From: CAZWDL01 sp964632995
GTDB taxonomy: Bacteria > Bacteroidota > Bacteroidia > Chitinophagales > Saprospiraceae
Reading direction: 5' to 3'
Assembly: GCA_964632995.1 (NCBI GenBank)
Contig: CAZWDL010000006.1
Coordinates: forward strand, 1-64,000
Length of the DNA stretch: 64,000 nt
Positions within the stretch are counted from its first letter, which is position 1. The number at the start of each line of letters is the position of its first letter. Positions 27,354-35,690 of the stretch are shown here, piece after piece. The notes beneath the pieces were generated by a model. That model searched no databases. It saw only the letters and a program-made list of their open reading frames with translations, and was not told the DNA's origin. A program made the position numbers and the translations under genes.

Positions 27354-27725
27354 ATGAAGAGAATTCTCGTATGCGAAAAAGAGGAAGTACTACTGACCGC
27401 CCTGGAATTCCGGATGCGGAAGCAGGGCTATGAAGTGGATCAGGCGCCCGACGGCAAAGTGGCGCTGGAAAAAATCAGAGAGAAAGAACCCGATATGGTG
27501 ATCATTGGAACGGAAGTGAAAAAAGTGCCCGGCTTGGATGTCATCCGCGAAATCAGGGAATCCATCAATCCCGAACTGCCGATCATCGTCATCGCTCCCC
27601 TGGAAGCGGAAGGGGATATCATGAAAGCCTATCAGCTGGGCGCCAATGATTTTGTAACAAAGCCATTCAAACCTGTTGAGCTGGTGCTGCGCGTACGGCG
27701 GCAGTTTGAGATAAAACGGAGGTAA
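27354..27725 (+). CDS. Degenerate response-regulator receiver protein
   Basis: This is a single receiver (CheY-like) domain, but the key residues are changed. The acidic pair that binds magnesium reads CEKEE instead of a DD pair. The phosphoacceptor aspartate position reads IIGTE (Gly52). The switch Thr/Ser position reads IAPLE. Only the conserved lysine remains (FVTKPFKP, Lys near 101). It therefore probably cannot be phosphorylated and may act as a phosphate-independent protein-binding module. The ATG at 27354 (MKRILVCEKEE) begins the fold directly; an ATG at 27312 would add 14 basic residues. A TAnnTTTA element lies at 27256-27263. No kinase is adjacent. Confidence 0.82.
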   Translation: MKRILVCEKEEVLLTALEFRMRKQGYEVDQAPDGKVALEKIREKEPDMVIIGTEVKKVPGLDVIREIRESINPELPIIVIAPLEAEGDIMKAYQLGANDFVTKPFKPVELVLRVRRQFEIKRR

Positions 27726-27845
27726 CGGCAGGAGGGAGTAGTCGCCGCTGTACAACACATCGGGCATTTTGCCGGGGAAACAAAGACTGACCGAAGAAAG
27801 TCAGAAGGATAAATATTAATCCAAATACTCGAAAAGCATTTCAAT

Positions 27846-28730
27846 ATGAAAGGTATTATTCTGGCAGGAGGATTGGGAACCCGGCTGTATCCGTTGACCT
27901 TAGCGGTGAGTAAGCAGCTGATGCCGGTATACGACAAGCCAATGATCTACTACCCCCTGTCGACGCTGATGTCGGCCGGCATTAAGGATATTCTGATTAT
28001 TTCCACTTCCTACGACTTACCCCATTTTGAAAAATTACTGGGTGACGGAAGTCATATCGGCTGCCGTTTTTCTTATATCGAACAACCCAGGCCGGAAGGG
28101 CTGGCCCAGGCTTTCATTCTGGGAGAATCTTTTATCGGTGATGACGCGGTAGCGCTCATTCTGGGCGATAATATTTTTTATGGAGCCAATCTCAACGATT
28201 TGCTTCAGGACAGCGCCAACCCGGAAGGGGGGCTTATCTTCGCCTACCGGGTAAAAGACCCGGAGCGTTACGGCGTGGTCGAGTTTGACGAGAACCTCAA
28301 GGCCATTTCCATTGAGGAGAAGCCGCAGCGGCCCAAGTCCAATTACGCTGTTCCCGGTCTGTATTTCTACGACAATCAGGTGGTGGATATCGCCAAAAAC
28401 CTGGAGCCCAGCGCCCGCGGGGAGTATGAAATAACCGACGTCAATAGGCATTATCTGGCGGCAGGGCAGTTAAGGGTCGGCATCCTGGGCCGCGGCGTGG
28501 CCTGGCTGGATACCGGCACCCACAAGTCCCTGATGCAGGCCGGGCAGTTTATCGAAGTGATCGAAGACCGGCAGGGGCTCAAGATCGGCTGCATCGAAGA
28601 AATCGCCTACGAGCAGGGCTTCATCGACGCCGAACAGCTGGAGCGCCTCGGCCATCAGTACATCAAAAGTGGATACGGCCAATACCTGCTCAACTTGCTG
28701 AAGCAGGAAGAAGAGGTTGGAGAATTGTAA
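27846..28730 (+). CDS. rfbA: Glucose-1-phosphate thymidylyltransferase
   Basis: The 294-residue enzyme makes dTDP-glucose from glucose-1-phosphate and dTTP, the first step of dTDP-rhamnose synthesis. The nucleotide-binding signature is MKGIILAGGLGTRLYPLT, followed by SKQLMPVYDKPMIYYPLST. Further family motifs are ALILGDNIFYG, VEFDENLKAISIEEKP and GVAWLDTGTHKSLM. Length is normal for RmlA/RfbA. The partners rfbB, rfbC and rfbD are not in this window, so the gene is away from the usual cluster. It precedes the M20 peptidase by about 80 bp, with no obvious functional link. Confidence 0.95.
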   Translation: MKGIILAGGLGTRLYPLTLAVSKQLMPVYDKPMIYYPLSTLMSAGIKDILIISTSYDLPHFEKLLGDGSHIGCRFSYIEQPRPEGLAQAFILGESFIGDDAVALILGDNIFYGANLNDLLQDSANPEGGLIFAYRVKDPERYGVVEFDENLKAISIEEKPQRPKSNYAVPGLYFYDNQVVDIAKNLEPSARGEYEITDVNRHYLAAGQLRVGILGRGVAWLDTGTHKSLMQAGQFIEVIEDRQGLKIGCIEEIAYEQGFIDAEQLERLGHQYIKSGYGQYLLNLLKQEEEVGEL

Positions 28731-28813
28731 GAAAGTTCCTGCGCTTCGGATAGCCGGTGGATGAAGTTGCAAATAAATTGCCTTATCAAAAGGGCTTAAC
28801 CATAGGGGTGTAT

Positions 28814-30286
28814 ATGAAAAAGCTGCTGCGCATACTGCTACGCCTGGGCATCTTCGCTCTGATCATTCTGGCTGGGATTATGGGTATCAAGACGCTGTCC
28901 TTCTCTTCCCGGCAGATTCCGGTGGAAACGGTGCAGCTCCCGCCTGCCCCCGAGCAGGCGCCGCTGCGTTTGGCGAAAGCCATCAGCTTCCCCACCGTTT
29001 CGAAGGAGGGTTGGGTAGATACCGCCGCTTTTCTGGAACTCGATACCTTTCTGCGCAACTCTTTTCCACTGGTCGATTCTCTTTTGGAATTGCAAATGGT
29101 CAATAATTTTAGCCGCCTTTACCGCTGGCCGGGGCAAAATGCCAAACTGCCGCCTATTCTGCTCATCGGGCACCTCGATGTAGTCCCTGTAGAGGCTGCC
29201 AGCCAGGAAGCCTGGACGGCGCCGCCTTTCGGCGGAGAGATCAGAGACGACAAGATCTGGGGCCGCGGCGCCCTTGACGATAAGGTGAGCTGCCTGGGCC
29301 TGCTCGAAGCGGTGGAACAACTGTTGCGCGAAGATTATACCCCTGGCCGGACTGTTTACCTTGCTTTTGGACACGACGAAGAGACAGGGGGAAAACAGGG
29401 GGCAGTGGCTATCGCTGAGCACCTGCAAAAAAAAGGACTGAGCTTCGACTACGTGCTGGACGAAGGCCAGGTCATTCTCTCCGACGCCCTCCCCGGGCTG
29501 GAGGCGCCGCTGGCAATGATAGGCATCGCCGAAAAGGGGGCGGTCAGCCTGCGCCTCACCGCTCGCTTGAAAGACGGCGGGCATTCCTCTATGCCTCCAT
29601 CCGAAACGGCAATCGGCGTTCTCAGCGAGGCCATCCATAAACTGGAAAACAATCCGTTTCCCGCCAGGATTGACGGCGCCGCCCAGGCCATGCTTAAGCA
29701 CGCCGGCCCCGAAATGTTCCTGCCCTACAAAGCTCTCTTCGCCAACTTATGGCTGACGGAGCCCCTGCTCATCAACGTGTTCAGCGGCGACGCCGCCTCC
29801 AACGCTATCATCCGCACCACCACCGCCCCCACTATGATCGAGGGCGGCGTCAAGGAGAACGTGCTGCCGGTACAGGCCTCCGCTACCGTCAATTTCCGCA
29901 TTCTTCCCGGGGAAACGGTGGAAAGCGTGCAGGGCTATGTGCAGAACACCATCGATGACGAACGCATCACCGTGAAGATTATCGAAGCCGCCGGATCCAG
30001 CAACCCTTCGCCCGTCTCTCCTGCCAACTCCTTCGGCTTCCAGGTCATCCAGCGGACCATACAGGAAACCTTTCCGGAGGTGGTCGTCGCGCCCTCCCTG
30101 GTCATCGCTGCTACCGACAGCCGCCATTACACCGCCCTCAGCGATCACATCTATCGCTTCCTGCCCGTGCAGCTGGAACACAGCGACCTCAGCCGCTTCC
30201 ACGGTATCGATGAGCGCATTGAAAAGGAGCAATATTGGCGGGTGGTGCAGTTTTACCGGCGCCTGGTGGAGAATAGTTGCAGGTGA
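28814..30286 (+). CDS. M20 family metallopeptidase (PM20D1/CPS1-like)
   Basis: I place the start at 28814 (MKKLLRILLRLGIFALIILAGIMG), which gives an N-terminal membrane anchor; an in-frame extension to 28757 adds 19 residues without features. The 490-residue protein has the M20 metal-binding motifs GHLDVVP (His120), WGRGALDDK, and HDEETGG (Glu189-Glu190), and a lid/dimerisation domain around GGHSSMPPSET. It resembles the carboxypeptidase S/PM20D1 branch, which hydrolyses or forms N-acyl amino acids or peptides. The catalytic domain should lie in the periplasm, anchored to the inner membrane. It follows rfbA on the same strand; the substrate is not known. Confidence 0.9.
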   Translation: MKKLLRILLRLGIFALIILAGIMGIKTLSFSSRQIPVETVQLPPAPEQAPLRLAKAISFPTVSKEGWVDTAAFLELDTFLRNSFPLVDSLLELQMVNNFSRLYRWPGQNAKLPPILLIGHLDVVPVEAASQEAWTAPPFGGEIRDDKIWGRGALDDKVSCLGLLEAVEQLLREDYTPGRTVYLAFGHDEETGGKQGAVAIAEHLQKKGLSFDYVLDEGQVILSDALPGLEAPLAMIGIAEKGAVSLRLTARLKDGGHSSMPPSETAIGVLSEAIHKLENNPFPARIDGAAQAMLKHAGPEMFLPYKALFANLWLTEPLLINVFSGDAASNAIIRTTTAPTMIEGGVKENVLPVQASATVNFRILPGETVESVQGYVQNTIDDERITVKIIEAAGSSNPSPVSPANSFGFQVIQRTIQETFPEVVVAPSLVIAATDSRHYTALSDHIYRFLPVQLEHSDLSRFHGIDERIEKEQYWRVVQFYRRLVENSCR

Positions 30287-30448
30287 GAAAGAGGATTTAC
30301 AGCGGTTTAAATATTGGCTGATAGAGAACGCTATTATGCGTTTCTCCTTTTTCGGGCCGGAAAGATTCTTCACCAGTAAGGGCGCCCGCCACCCATTAAA
30401 CAACCTCCTCTCTTTCCCTGTTGTCAATGAGAACCAAACAATCAGCTC

Positions 30449-31219
30449 ATGCTAGGCGCAATCGCCGGTGACATCATCGGCTCGGTATACGAGGCTTTTC
30501 CGCACAAATCAGAAGATTTTTTACTGTTTCAGCCGCAGTCGCGCTTCACGGACGATACGGTGCTCACCGTCGCGGTTGCCGATTGTATCCTGCATGGCAA
30601 GGACTACGCTGAGACCCTGCGCGCCTATGGTCGACGCTATCCTGATGCCGGTTACGGCGGTACTTTCATCAACTGGGTACAAGGCATTATTGACGGCCCC
30701 TACAACAGCTGGGGCAACGGCTCGGCGATGCGCGTCAGCCCGGTCGGCTACGCTTTCGACGATCTGGACAAGGTGCTGGAAGAGGCGAAGCAAAGCGCCG
30801 CCATCACCCACAGTCATCCGGAGGGCATCAAGGGCGCGCAGGCGACCGCCGCAGCCGTCTACCTGGCGCGGAAGGGTAGCGGGAAGAAAGAGATTAGAGA
30901 CTATATCGAACAAAAATTCGGCTACGACATAAAGCGGCACGTGGAGGATATCCGGCCGGATTATAGCTTCGATGTCAGCTGCCAGGGTTCCGTCCCGGAG
31001 GCCATCATCGCCTTTCTTGATTCCGACAGCTATGAGGATGCCGTCCGGAAGGCCGTCTCCCTCGGTGGCGACGCGGACACGCAGGCCTGCATCGCGGGAG
31101 GCATTGCGCATGCGTACTACGGACTCCCGGAGCGCATTGCGGAGGAGGCGAAAGAGCGGCTGACCCCGGATCTGCGGGAAGTGGTGGAGGCGTTTGAGGA
31201 AAAATATCTGGATGCTTGA
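30449..31219 (+). CDS. ADP-ribosylglycohydrolase family protein
   Basis: The 256-residue protein has the complete metal-binding set of the DraG-type ADP-ribosylglycohydrolase family: MLGAIAGDIIGS at the start, SRFTDDTVLT (Thr34, Asp35, Asp36), GNGSAMRVSPVG, and SLGGDADTQACIAGG near residue 209. These residues coordinate two magnesium ions and cleave ADP-ribose from arginine or related acceptors. No ADP-ribosyltransferase or nitrogenase gene is nearby, so the substrate is open. It stands alone after the M20 peptidase, with a 162-bp gap, and converges with the vWA gene. Confidence 0.92.
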   Translation: MLGAIAGDIIGSVYEAFPHKSEDFLLFQPQSRFTDDTVLTVAVADCILHGKDYAETLRAYGRRYPDAGYGGTFINWVQGIIDGPYNSWGNGSAMRVSPVGYAFDDLDKVLEEAKQSAAITHSHPEGIKGAQATAAAVYLARKGSGKKEIRDYIEQKFGYDIKRHVEDIRPDYSFDVSCQGSVPEAIIAFLDSDSYEDAVRKAVSLGGDADTQACIAGGIAHAYYGLPERIAEEAKERLTPDLREVVEAFEEKYLDA

Positions 31220-31241
31220 TGCCCCAGCATCCATCCAGCAT

Positions 31242-32375
31242 CTAGTTCTTCATCACCACCCCCGCTTTTCCCATCCACTTCGTAATATCCTCTCTCCGGA
31301 TGACGGTTGTCAGTAGGTCGGGGAACTGGTCGGGGGTGCAGGCGAAGGCGGGGATATTGAGGCCGGCGAAGCGCGCGGCGACGTCCTTGTCGAAGGCCGG
31401 AGCCCCTTCGTCATTGAGCGCCAGCAGGCTGGCCACCTGAACCCCTGAGGCCTTGATCGATCCCATTCTCTTGATCATGGATTCCACATTTCCTCCCTCA
31501 TACAGGTCACTAAGTAGGAACAACATGGCATCGGCAGGTTGCCGTACGAGGCTTTGGGCGTAAGCCAAGGCCTTATCGATATCGGTGCCCCCGCCAAGTT
31601 GGGCGCCGAAGAGCAGGTCGACCGGGTCGCCAAGCTCGGCGCTGAGGTCGACTACGCTGGTGTCGAAGACGATGAAGTGAGTGCGCACCGATCGCAGTGA
31701 AGCCAGGATGCTGCCGATGACGCCGGCGTAGACCAGCGAGGTGGCCATGGAGCCGCTCTGGTCGACCAGTAGGATGATCTGTTTGAGCATGGGCCCTTTG
31801 CGGCCGAAGCCGTAGAGTTGCTCGGGGATGATGGTCTTGTATTCGGGCTGGTAGTGGCGCAGGTTGGCCCGGATAGTGCGCCGCCAGTCGATTTCGTTGT
31901 ACTTGGGCCGCCGGTTGCGCACGTGGCGGCTCAGGGCGCCGCGCACCGCCTCGGTGATCGGCTGTCGCAGCCTCCGCTCGATCTCGTCGACGATGCGGCG
32001 CACCAGCATGCGGGCGGTTTCACGCGTCTTGTCGGGCAGCAGCTTGTGCAGGCTCAGCAGGCTGGCGATGAGTTCCACGTCGGGCTCAATGGTTTCCAGC
32101 AATTCGGGCTCCAGCAGCATCTGCTCGAGGCCCAGGCGCTCCAGCGCGTCCCGCTGCATCACGCGCACCACCGGAGTGGGAAAGTAACGCCGGATATCAC
32201 CTAGCCAGCGGTTGACGTTGGGCGAGCTGGGGCCCAGGTTGCCCTCGCGGTCGCTGTCGTACAGCGCTTCCAGCACTTCGTCCATGCGCAGCTCGTCGCC
32301 TTCGAGCTCCTGCTCGCCCTCGGGATCGGCGGAGGAGCCCAGGATGAGTCGCCACCTTCTGATGTGTTCTTCCAA
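31242..32375 (-). CDS. vWA domain protein of the MoxR/SWIM/DUF5682-associated type
   Basis: The protein has an N-terminal family-specific helical region (EEHIRRWRLILG, then RWLGDIRRYFPTPVVRVMQR). Its C-terminal von Willebrand A domain carries the metal site ILLVDQSGSM, with GAQLGGGTDI and FLLSDLYEGG. In other bacteria such proteins are encoded with a MoxR ATPase, a SWIM zinc-finger protein and a DUF5682 protein, none of which is here. I choose the TTG at 32375 because homologs, from memory, begin at about the ERLRRWRL position, and because a TATCTTTA promoter-like element lies just upstream. The ATG at 32441 would add 22 hydrophobic residues without family resemblance. The role is unknown; it may work with a MoxR elsewhere. 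Confidence 0.82.
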   Translation of the reverse strand: MEEHIRRWRLILGSSADPEGEQELEGDELRMDEVLEALYDSDREGNLGPSSPNVNRWLGDIRRYFPTPVVRVMQRDALERLGLEQMLLEPELLETIEPDVELIASLLSLHKLLPDKTRETARMLVRRIVDEIERRLRQPITEAVRGALSRHVRNRRPKYNEIDWRRTIRANLRHYQPEYKTIIPEQLYGFGRKGPMLKQIILLVDQSGSMATSLVYAGVIGSILASLRSVRTHFIVFDTSVVDLSAELGDPVDLLFGAQLGGGTDIDKALAYAQSLVRQPADAMLFLLSDLYEGGNVESMIKRMGSIKASGVQVASLLALNDEGAPAFDKDVAARFAGLNIPAFACTPDQFPDLLTTVIRREDITKWMGKAGVVMKN

Positions 32376-32391
32376 TGGGAAAATTTTTGAG

Positions 32392-32399
32392 TAAAGATA
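32392..32399 (-). promoter_or_regulatory. Candidate -7 promoter element (TATCTTTA)
   Basis: On the minus strand, TATCTTTACTCAAA lies 17 nt before the TTG start of the vWA gene and inside the longer in-frame reading. It matches TAnnTTTG with a final A. A similar TAACTTTACTCAAA sits upstream of the gene ending at 42645. Confidence 0.35.
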
Positions 32400-32453
32400 G
32401 GGAGCAACAAGCGAAATTACTAGCTCCCGGCGCACTAGCATTGAGTATCCAGG

Positions 32454-32702
32454 CTACCTCACTAGCTTAGCTATCCACAGCAACACGATTGCGCCTACAG
32501 TAGCCGTAATCAGCGAGCCGACGAGGCCGCCGCCGGTAGTTATATTGAGCAGGCCGAAGAGCCATCCGCCGAGGAAGGCGCCGATGATGCCGACGATGAT
32601 ATTGGCGAGCAGGCCCATACCGGCGCCGCGGATGACTTTGCCGGCGGCCCATCCGGCTATGGCGCCGATGAGCAGAAAGAGAAGCAGTTCGGTGATTGTC
32701 AT
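32454..32702 (-). CDS. GlsB/YeaQ/YmgE family stress-response membrane protein
   Basis: The 82-residue protein is almost wholly membrane-embedded with three short glycine-rich helices. It shows the family pattern GAIAGWAAGKVIRGAGMGLL, then NIIVGIIGAFLGGWLF and a final helix ending LLWIAKLVR. Members of this transglycosylase-associated family are small inner-membrane proteins induced by stress in many bacteria; the biochemical role is unclear. It lies upstream of and in the same direction as the vWA gene, 12 to 78 bp away depending on the vWA start. Confidence 0.92.
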   Translation of the reverse strand: MTITELLLFLLIGAIAGWAAGKVIRGAGMGLLANIIVGIIGAFLGGWLFGLLNITTGGGLVGSLITATVGAIVLLWIAKLVR

Positions 32703-32809
32703 TTTTAATAATTTTAATTCAGTTTTGCTAACCTAATTTCCAGAAAGCTTGTTCATTAGGCAGAATTAGGATGCGGATGAAAATAATTAGCATTTATCTA
32801 AAAAGACCA

Positions 32810-32817
32810 TACTTTTG
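32810..32817 (+). promoter_or_regulatory. Candidate -7 promoter element (TACTTTTG)
   Basis: Exact TAnnTTTG match 40 nt before the GTG start of the flippase-like membrane protein. The transcript would start near 32823. Confidence 0.5.
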
Positions 32818-32856
32818 CAGTGATTTTGCGCGCCATTATGCTAACAATCTGAATTT

Positions 32857-33975
32857 GTGGACCAAGAGACCTTAGAGCAATTTACCGACGAACAACAGGA
32901 TGCCCTCTCTTCCATACGCATGTCCCGGATCATTCTGCCGGTGATCATCGGCCTTGTGGCGGTGGGGTATATGCTATGGCGTCAGTTTGACCCCGAGGAA
33001 TTCGTCAAGATCGACTGGACCGGTCACACCCTTTTCTGGATATTGACTTCGGTGCTCATTCTCATCATTCGCCACCTCTGTTACGCCGTGCGGCTGCGCA
33101 TCCTGTCACAGGGGGAGTTTTCCTGGAGAAAGTGCATCGAGCTGATTTTTATCTGGGAATTCAGTTCTGCGGTATCCCCTACCAGCGTTGGGGGATCGGC
33201 GGTGGCTTTCTTCGTGCTGGCGCAGGAAAAGCTGTCAACAGCTAAAACGGCTACCATTGTACTATATACCATCGTGCTCGACAGTATCTTCTTTATCAGC
33301 TCTCTGCCTGTTCTCTTTCTGTTTTTCGGTACTAATATGATTCGGCCCAACCTCAGGAGTATGGAAGACCTGGGCGGCTGGGGGTTCTACTTTCTCTTCG
33401 CCTACGGGCTGATGGCTGTCTACGCTTCTATTTTTTACTACGGGCTATTCATCAACCCCAATCAGATCAAGCGGCTACTCGTCGGATTTACACGGATTAG
33501 CTTCCTGCAGCAATACCGCCGCAAGGCTGTCGAGCTGGGGAACGACATGATCTTCGCTTCCCGCGAACTGCAGCAGCAGGACTGGAAGTTTCATCTGGGT
33601 GCTTTTCTGGGCACTGCCGGCGCCTGGTCTTGCCGCTTCATCCTGCTCAACTGTCTGATCATCGCCTTTATGACCAATATTCCACTCGACTTCTGGACGC
33701 AGTTTGGTCTTTATGCCCGCCTGGAAGCCATGTTCGTCATCATCGCTTTCAGCCCTACCCCCGGCGGCGCCGGTTTTGTAGAGGTGCTGTTCGGCGGCTT
33801 TCTGAGCGACTATGTGACCAATCCGACTTACGCCACCACCATTTCTACGCTGTGGCGCTTACTCACTTATTACTCCTACTTGTTGGCAGGCGCTATCGTC
33901 ATTCCCAACTGGGTGCGCACTATCCTGAACGAACGGCGCCGGCGGCGGCAGGAAAAGAAGAAAGAGGAAGAATGA
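32857..33975 (+). CDS. Lysylphosphatidylglycerol synthase transmembrane / flippase-like domain protein
   Basis: This 372-residue integral membrane protein has about eight helices. Family-like features include WEFSSAVSPTSVGGSAVAFF and IAFSPTPGGAGFVEVLFGG, the conserved glycine/proline motifs of the LPG_synthase_TM (UPF0104, YbhN-like) family. Such proteins are thought to move lipids or glycolipids, or to be the flippase half of MprF; here there is no synthetase domain. I accept the GTG at 32857 because it follows a TAnnTTTG promoter by 40 nt. An ATG at codon 22 is the only other reasonable start. The C-terminal tail is strongly basic (ERRRRRQEKKKEE), as expected for a cytoplasmic end. Confidence 0.88.
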   Translation: MDQETLEQFTDEQQDALSSIRMSRIILPVIIGLVAVGYMLWRQFDPEEFVKIDWTGHTLFWILTSVLILIIRHLCYAVRLRILSQGEFSWRKCIELIFIWEFSSAVSPTSVGGSAVAFFVLAQEKLSTAKTATIVLYTIVLDSIFFISSLPVLFLFFGTNMIRPNLRSMEDLGGWGFYFLFAYGLMAVYASIFYYGLFINPNQIKRLLVGFTRISFLQQYRRKAVELGNDMIFASRELQQQDWKFHLGAFLGTAGAWSCRFILLNCLIIAFMTNIPLDFWTQFGLYARLEAMFVIIAFSPTPGGAGFVEVLFGGFLSDYVTNPTYATTISTLWRLLTYYSYLLAGAIVIPNWVRTILNERRRRRQEKKKEEE

Positions 33976-34030
33976 AGCGGGGCTGCCGGAGATTGCCGGC
34001 TGCTTCACCCTTTATCAATTTACCTTTCTT

Positions 34031-34887
34031 TTACCGGCTCAGCACCACTTTTACGGTTTGTTTTTGTTCTCCGGCGCGGATGCGGTAGAAGTAGGCGCCT
34101 TCCGGCAGACCGGCGGTGTGGTTCTGTAAAGTGTAAAGCTCCGGGGCGATGTGCTCGTTTAGTGCCCGTATCACCAATTGTCCGGCGCTGTTGTATAATC
34201 CGATCTGCAGATGGCTCGCTTCGCTGAGGGAATAGTGGGTACGATAATCCTCCCCGGAAAGGATTTCTGTTTTGGGCTCGATAGGACGTTCGTCAACCAG
34301 ATCGCCGTATTCGCCGCTACCCTGTTCATAGATATAATCACCGAGGTGAATTACTGCATCGAGATCGCGCCGTTCGGCGAGTCGCTGGTAGGCGTTAAAA
34401 TAGCCGGCCTGGTAGTTACTGCAGGAGACGACGCCGAATTTGAGGTGAGCAGCCTGCTCGCCGACCGGGGTGGTTTTGGTTTTGCCGGTTATGGAATTTC
34501 CGCCAAGGGCGGTGAAGCCGTAGTAGTAGGTCGTTCCCGGCTATAGCCCGTCTACATCCACTTTCACCGTGTAATCGCGGCCGGCGTCCGTGGTAAAAGA
34601 GCCTTCGCGAACGATATTTTGCAAGTCAGAACCGGTAGCAACGCGCCAGGTAACCTCAAAAGGGTTACCATCCATTCCTTCGGGCGTAACCCGGGTCCAG
34701 ATGATTACCCGGTCGCTCTGAGGGTCGCCTGAAGCCACACCGTGGAAGAAGGAGCCCATTCCGGTTGCAGGGGGATGGGGTCTTCCCGGTCGGTCATCCG
34801 GTCAGTGCGGTACAGCTGAGAAGATTGCTGAGCGGAAAGCATGGCAAGCATACTGAAGAAAAGTAAAAGCAATGTTGTTTTTTTCAT
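34031..34887 (-). pseudogene. Decayed PhoD-type alkaline phosphatase with T9SS tail
   Basis: On the minus strand a signal peptide (MKKTTLLLLFFSMLAMLSAQ) begins at 34887. The frame then shifts near 34760, and the next frame gives the PhoD N-terminal domain (SFFHGVASGDPQSDRVIIWT). It is cut by a TAG at 34541-34543. Reading on in the same frame gives the start of the phosphatase domain (LKFGVVSCSNYQAGYFNAY, then DAVIHLGDYIYE). At EDYRTHYSL it jumps directly to a T9SS type-A sorting domain (LQIGLYNSAGQLVIRAL ... GAYFYRIRAGEQKQTVKVVL) and the stop at 34031. Most of the catalytic domain, several hundred codons in PhoD proteins, is missing. The gene is therefore dead by frameshift, nonsense and internal deletion. 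The ancestor was a secreted, T9SS-exported phosphatase. Confidence 0.9.
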
Positions 34888-35207
34888 CTCTCTTTTTTAA
34901 TGAAAGATAAAGTAAAATATTAGATATTAACGGGAAGTGAAGTTAATTTCATTTTTTAATTAAACCTGGATAGGTTAACTTAACTGTATGAAAGCGAAGC
35001 TGCTTACCGCCGGAGTGGGTGAGAGGAAAGCCAATGAAAGCCTTACTACCGACCGTTAAGACCAGTTTTTGCCGGTCATCTGATGAGCCAGACGCCGACG
35101 CCTGATGAAAATCATGGATGGACATTGATGGAAATCATCCTGTTCTTGTACTAAATTCACGCATTTTATAATAGAAAAAGAGTAGCTAACAATTAAAACC
35201 TCCAAAT
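34888..35207. other. Intergenic region upstream of the CBS gene
   Basis: No gene is seen. The region is A/T-rich near the pseudogene start. It holds two FNR-like sites at 35102-35115 and 35125-35138, and a TATAAT-like sequence at 35167-35172 with TTGTAC at 35146-35151 (15-nt spacing). No exact TAnnTTTG element was found. Confidence 0.4.
35102..35138. promoter_or_regulatory. Two tandem FNR/CRP-like boxes
   Basis: CTGATGAAAATCAT at 35102-35115 and TTGATGGAAATCAT at 35125-35138 match the FNR consensus TTGATnnnnATCAA at 8 and 9 of 10 positions. Their centres are 23 bp apart, two turns of the helix, and 70-106 bp before the CBS gene. They suggest control by a CRP/FNR-type regulator. Confidence 0.5.
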
Positions 35208-35663
35208 ATGAACGTTCTCGACCCTGTTAAAAAGATTATGATTTCCAAGCTGATCACGGTGAACCCCAAGGATAAGCTGACCGCGGTAAAGGAAATATTC
35301 GACAATAACAAAATCCACCACGTTCCGGTCGTTCGCTACAAGGAAATTGTCGGTATGATTAGTAAATCGGACTTTCTTCACTTCCTGCGTGGTTTTAACC
35401 GCAACGAAGAAGATCGTTTTGTCAATGAAGCTCGGTTGCGCGTGTACAATGCGGAAGATATCATGACAACCGGCTTGGCGAAGGTCGGGCCTGATGAACG
35501 CATCAACGTGGCGCTGGAAGTGTTCCTGGAAAACCGTTTTCACGCCATTCCGGTGGTGGAAAATAATGAGTTGGTGGGCATCATCACGACTTTTGACATC
35601 ATCCGGGCGCTGGCTTCTGAAAAAGTGAGCTCGGATCAGATTCTGGCGAACAAGAGGAAGTAA
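35208..35663 (+). CDS. Protein with tandem CBS domains
   Basis: The 151-residue protein is two CBS motifs and little else: the first spans about 8-65 (IMISKLITVNPKDKLTAVKE, then HHVPVVRYKEIVGMIS) and the second about 83-145 (IMTTGLAKVGPDERINVALE, then HAIPVVENNELVGIITTFDI). Such Bateman modules bind adenine nucleotides and act as energy sensors. There is no signal peptide or partner domain, so it likely acts as a cytoplasmic regulator. It is the first gene of a stress-type cluster with a universal stress protein, a phosphoribosyltransferase and a hydrolase. Two FNR-like boxes upstream suggest induction at low oxygen or under redox stress. Confidence 0.93.
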   Translation: MNVLDPVKKIMISKLITVNPKDKLTAVKEIFDNNKIHHVPVVRYKEIVGMISKSDFLHFLRGFNRNEEDRFVNEARLRVYNAEDIMTTGLAKVGPDERINVALEVFLENRFHAIPVVENNELVGIITTFDIIRALASEKVSSDQILANKRK

Positions 35664-35690
35664 TCATCATACCTGTTCGCCGTATAGCTA

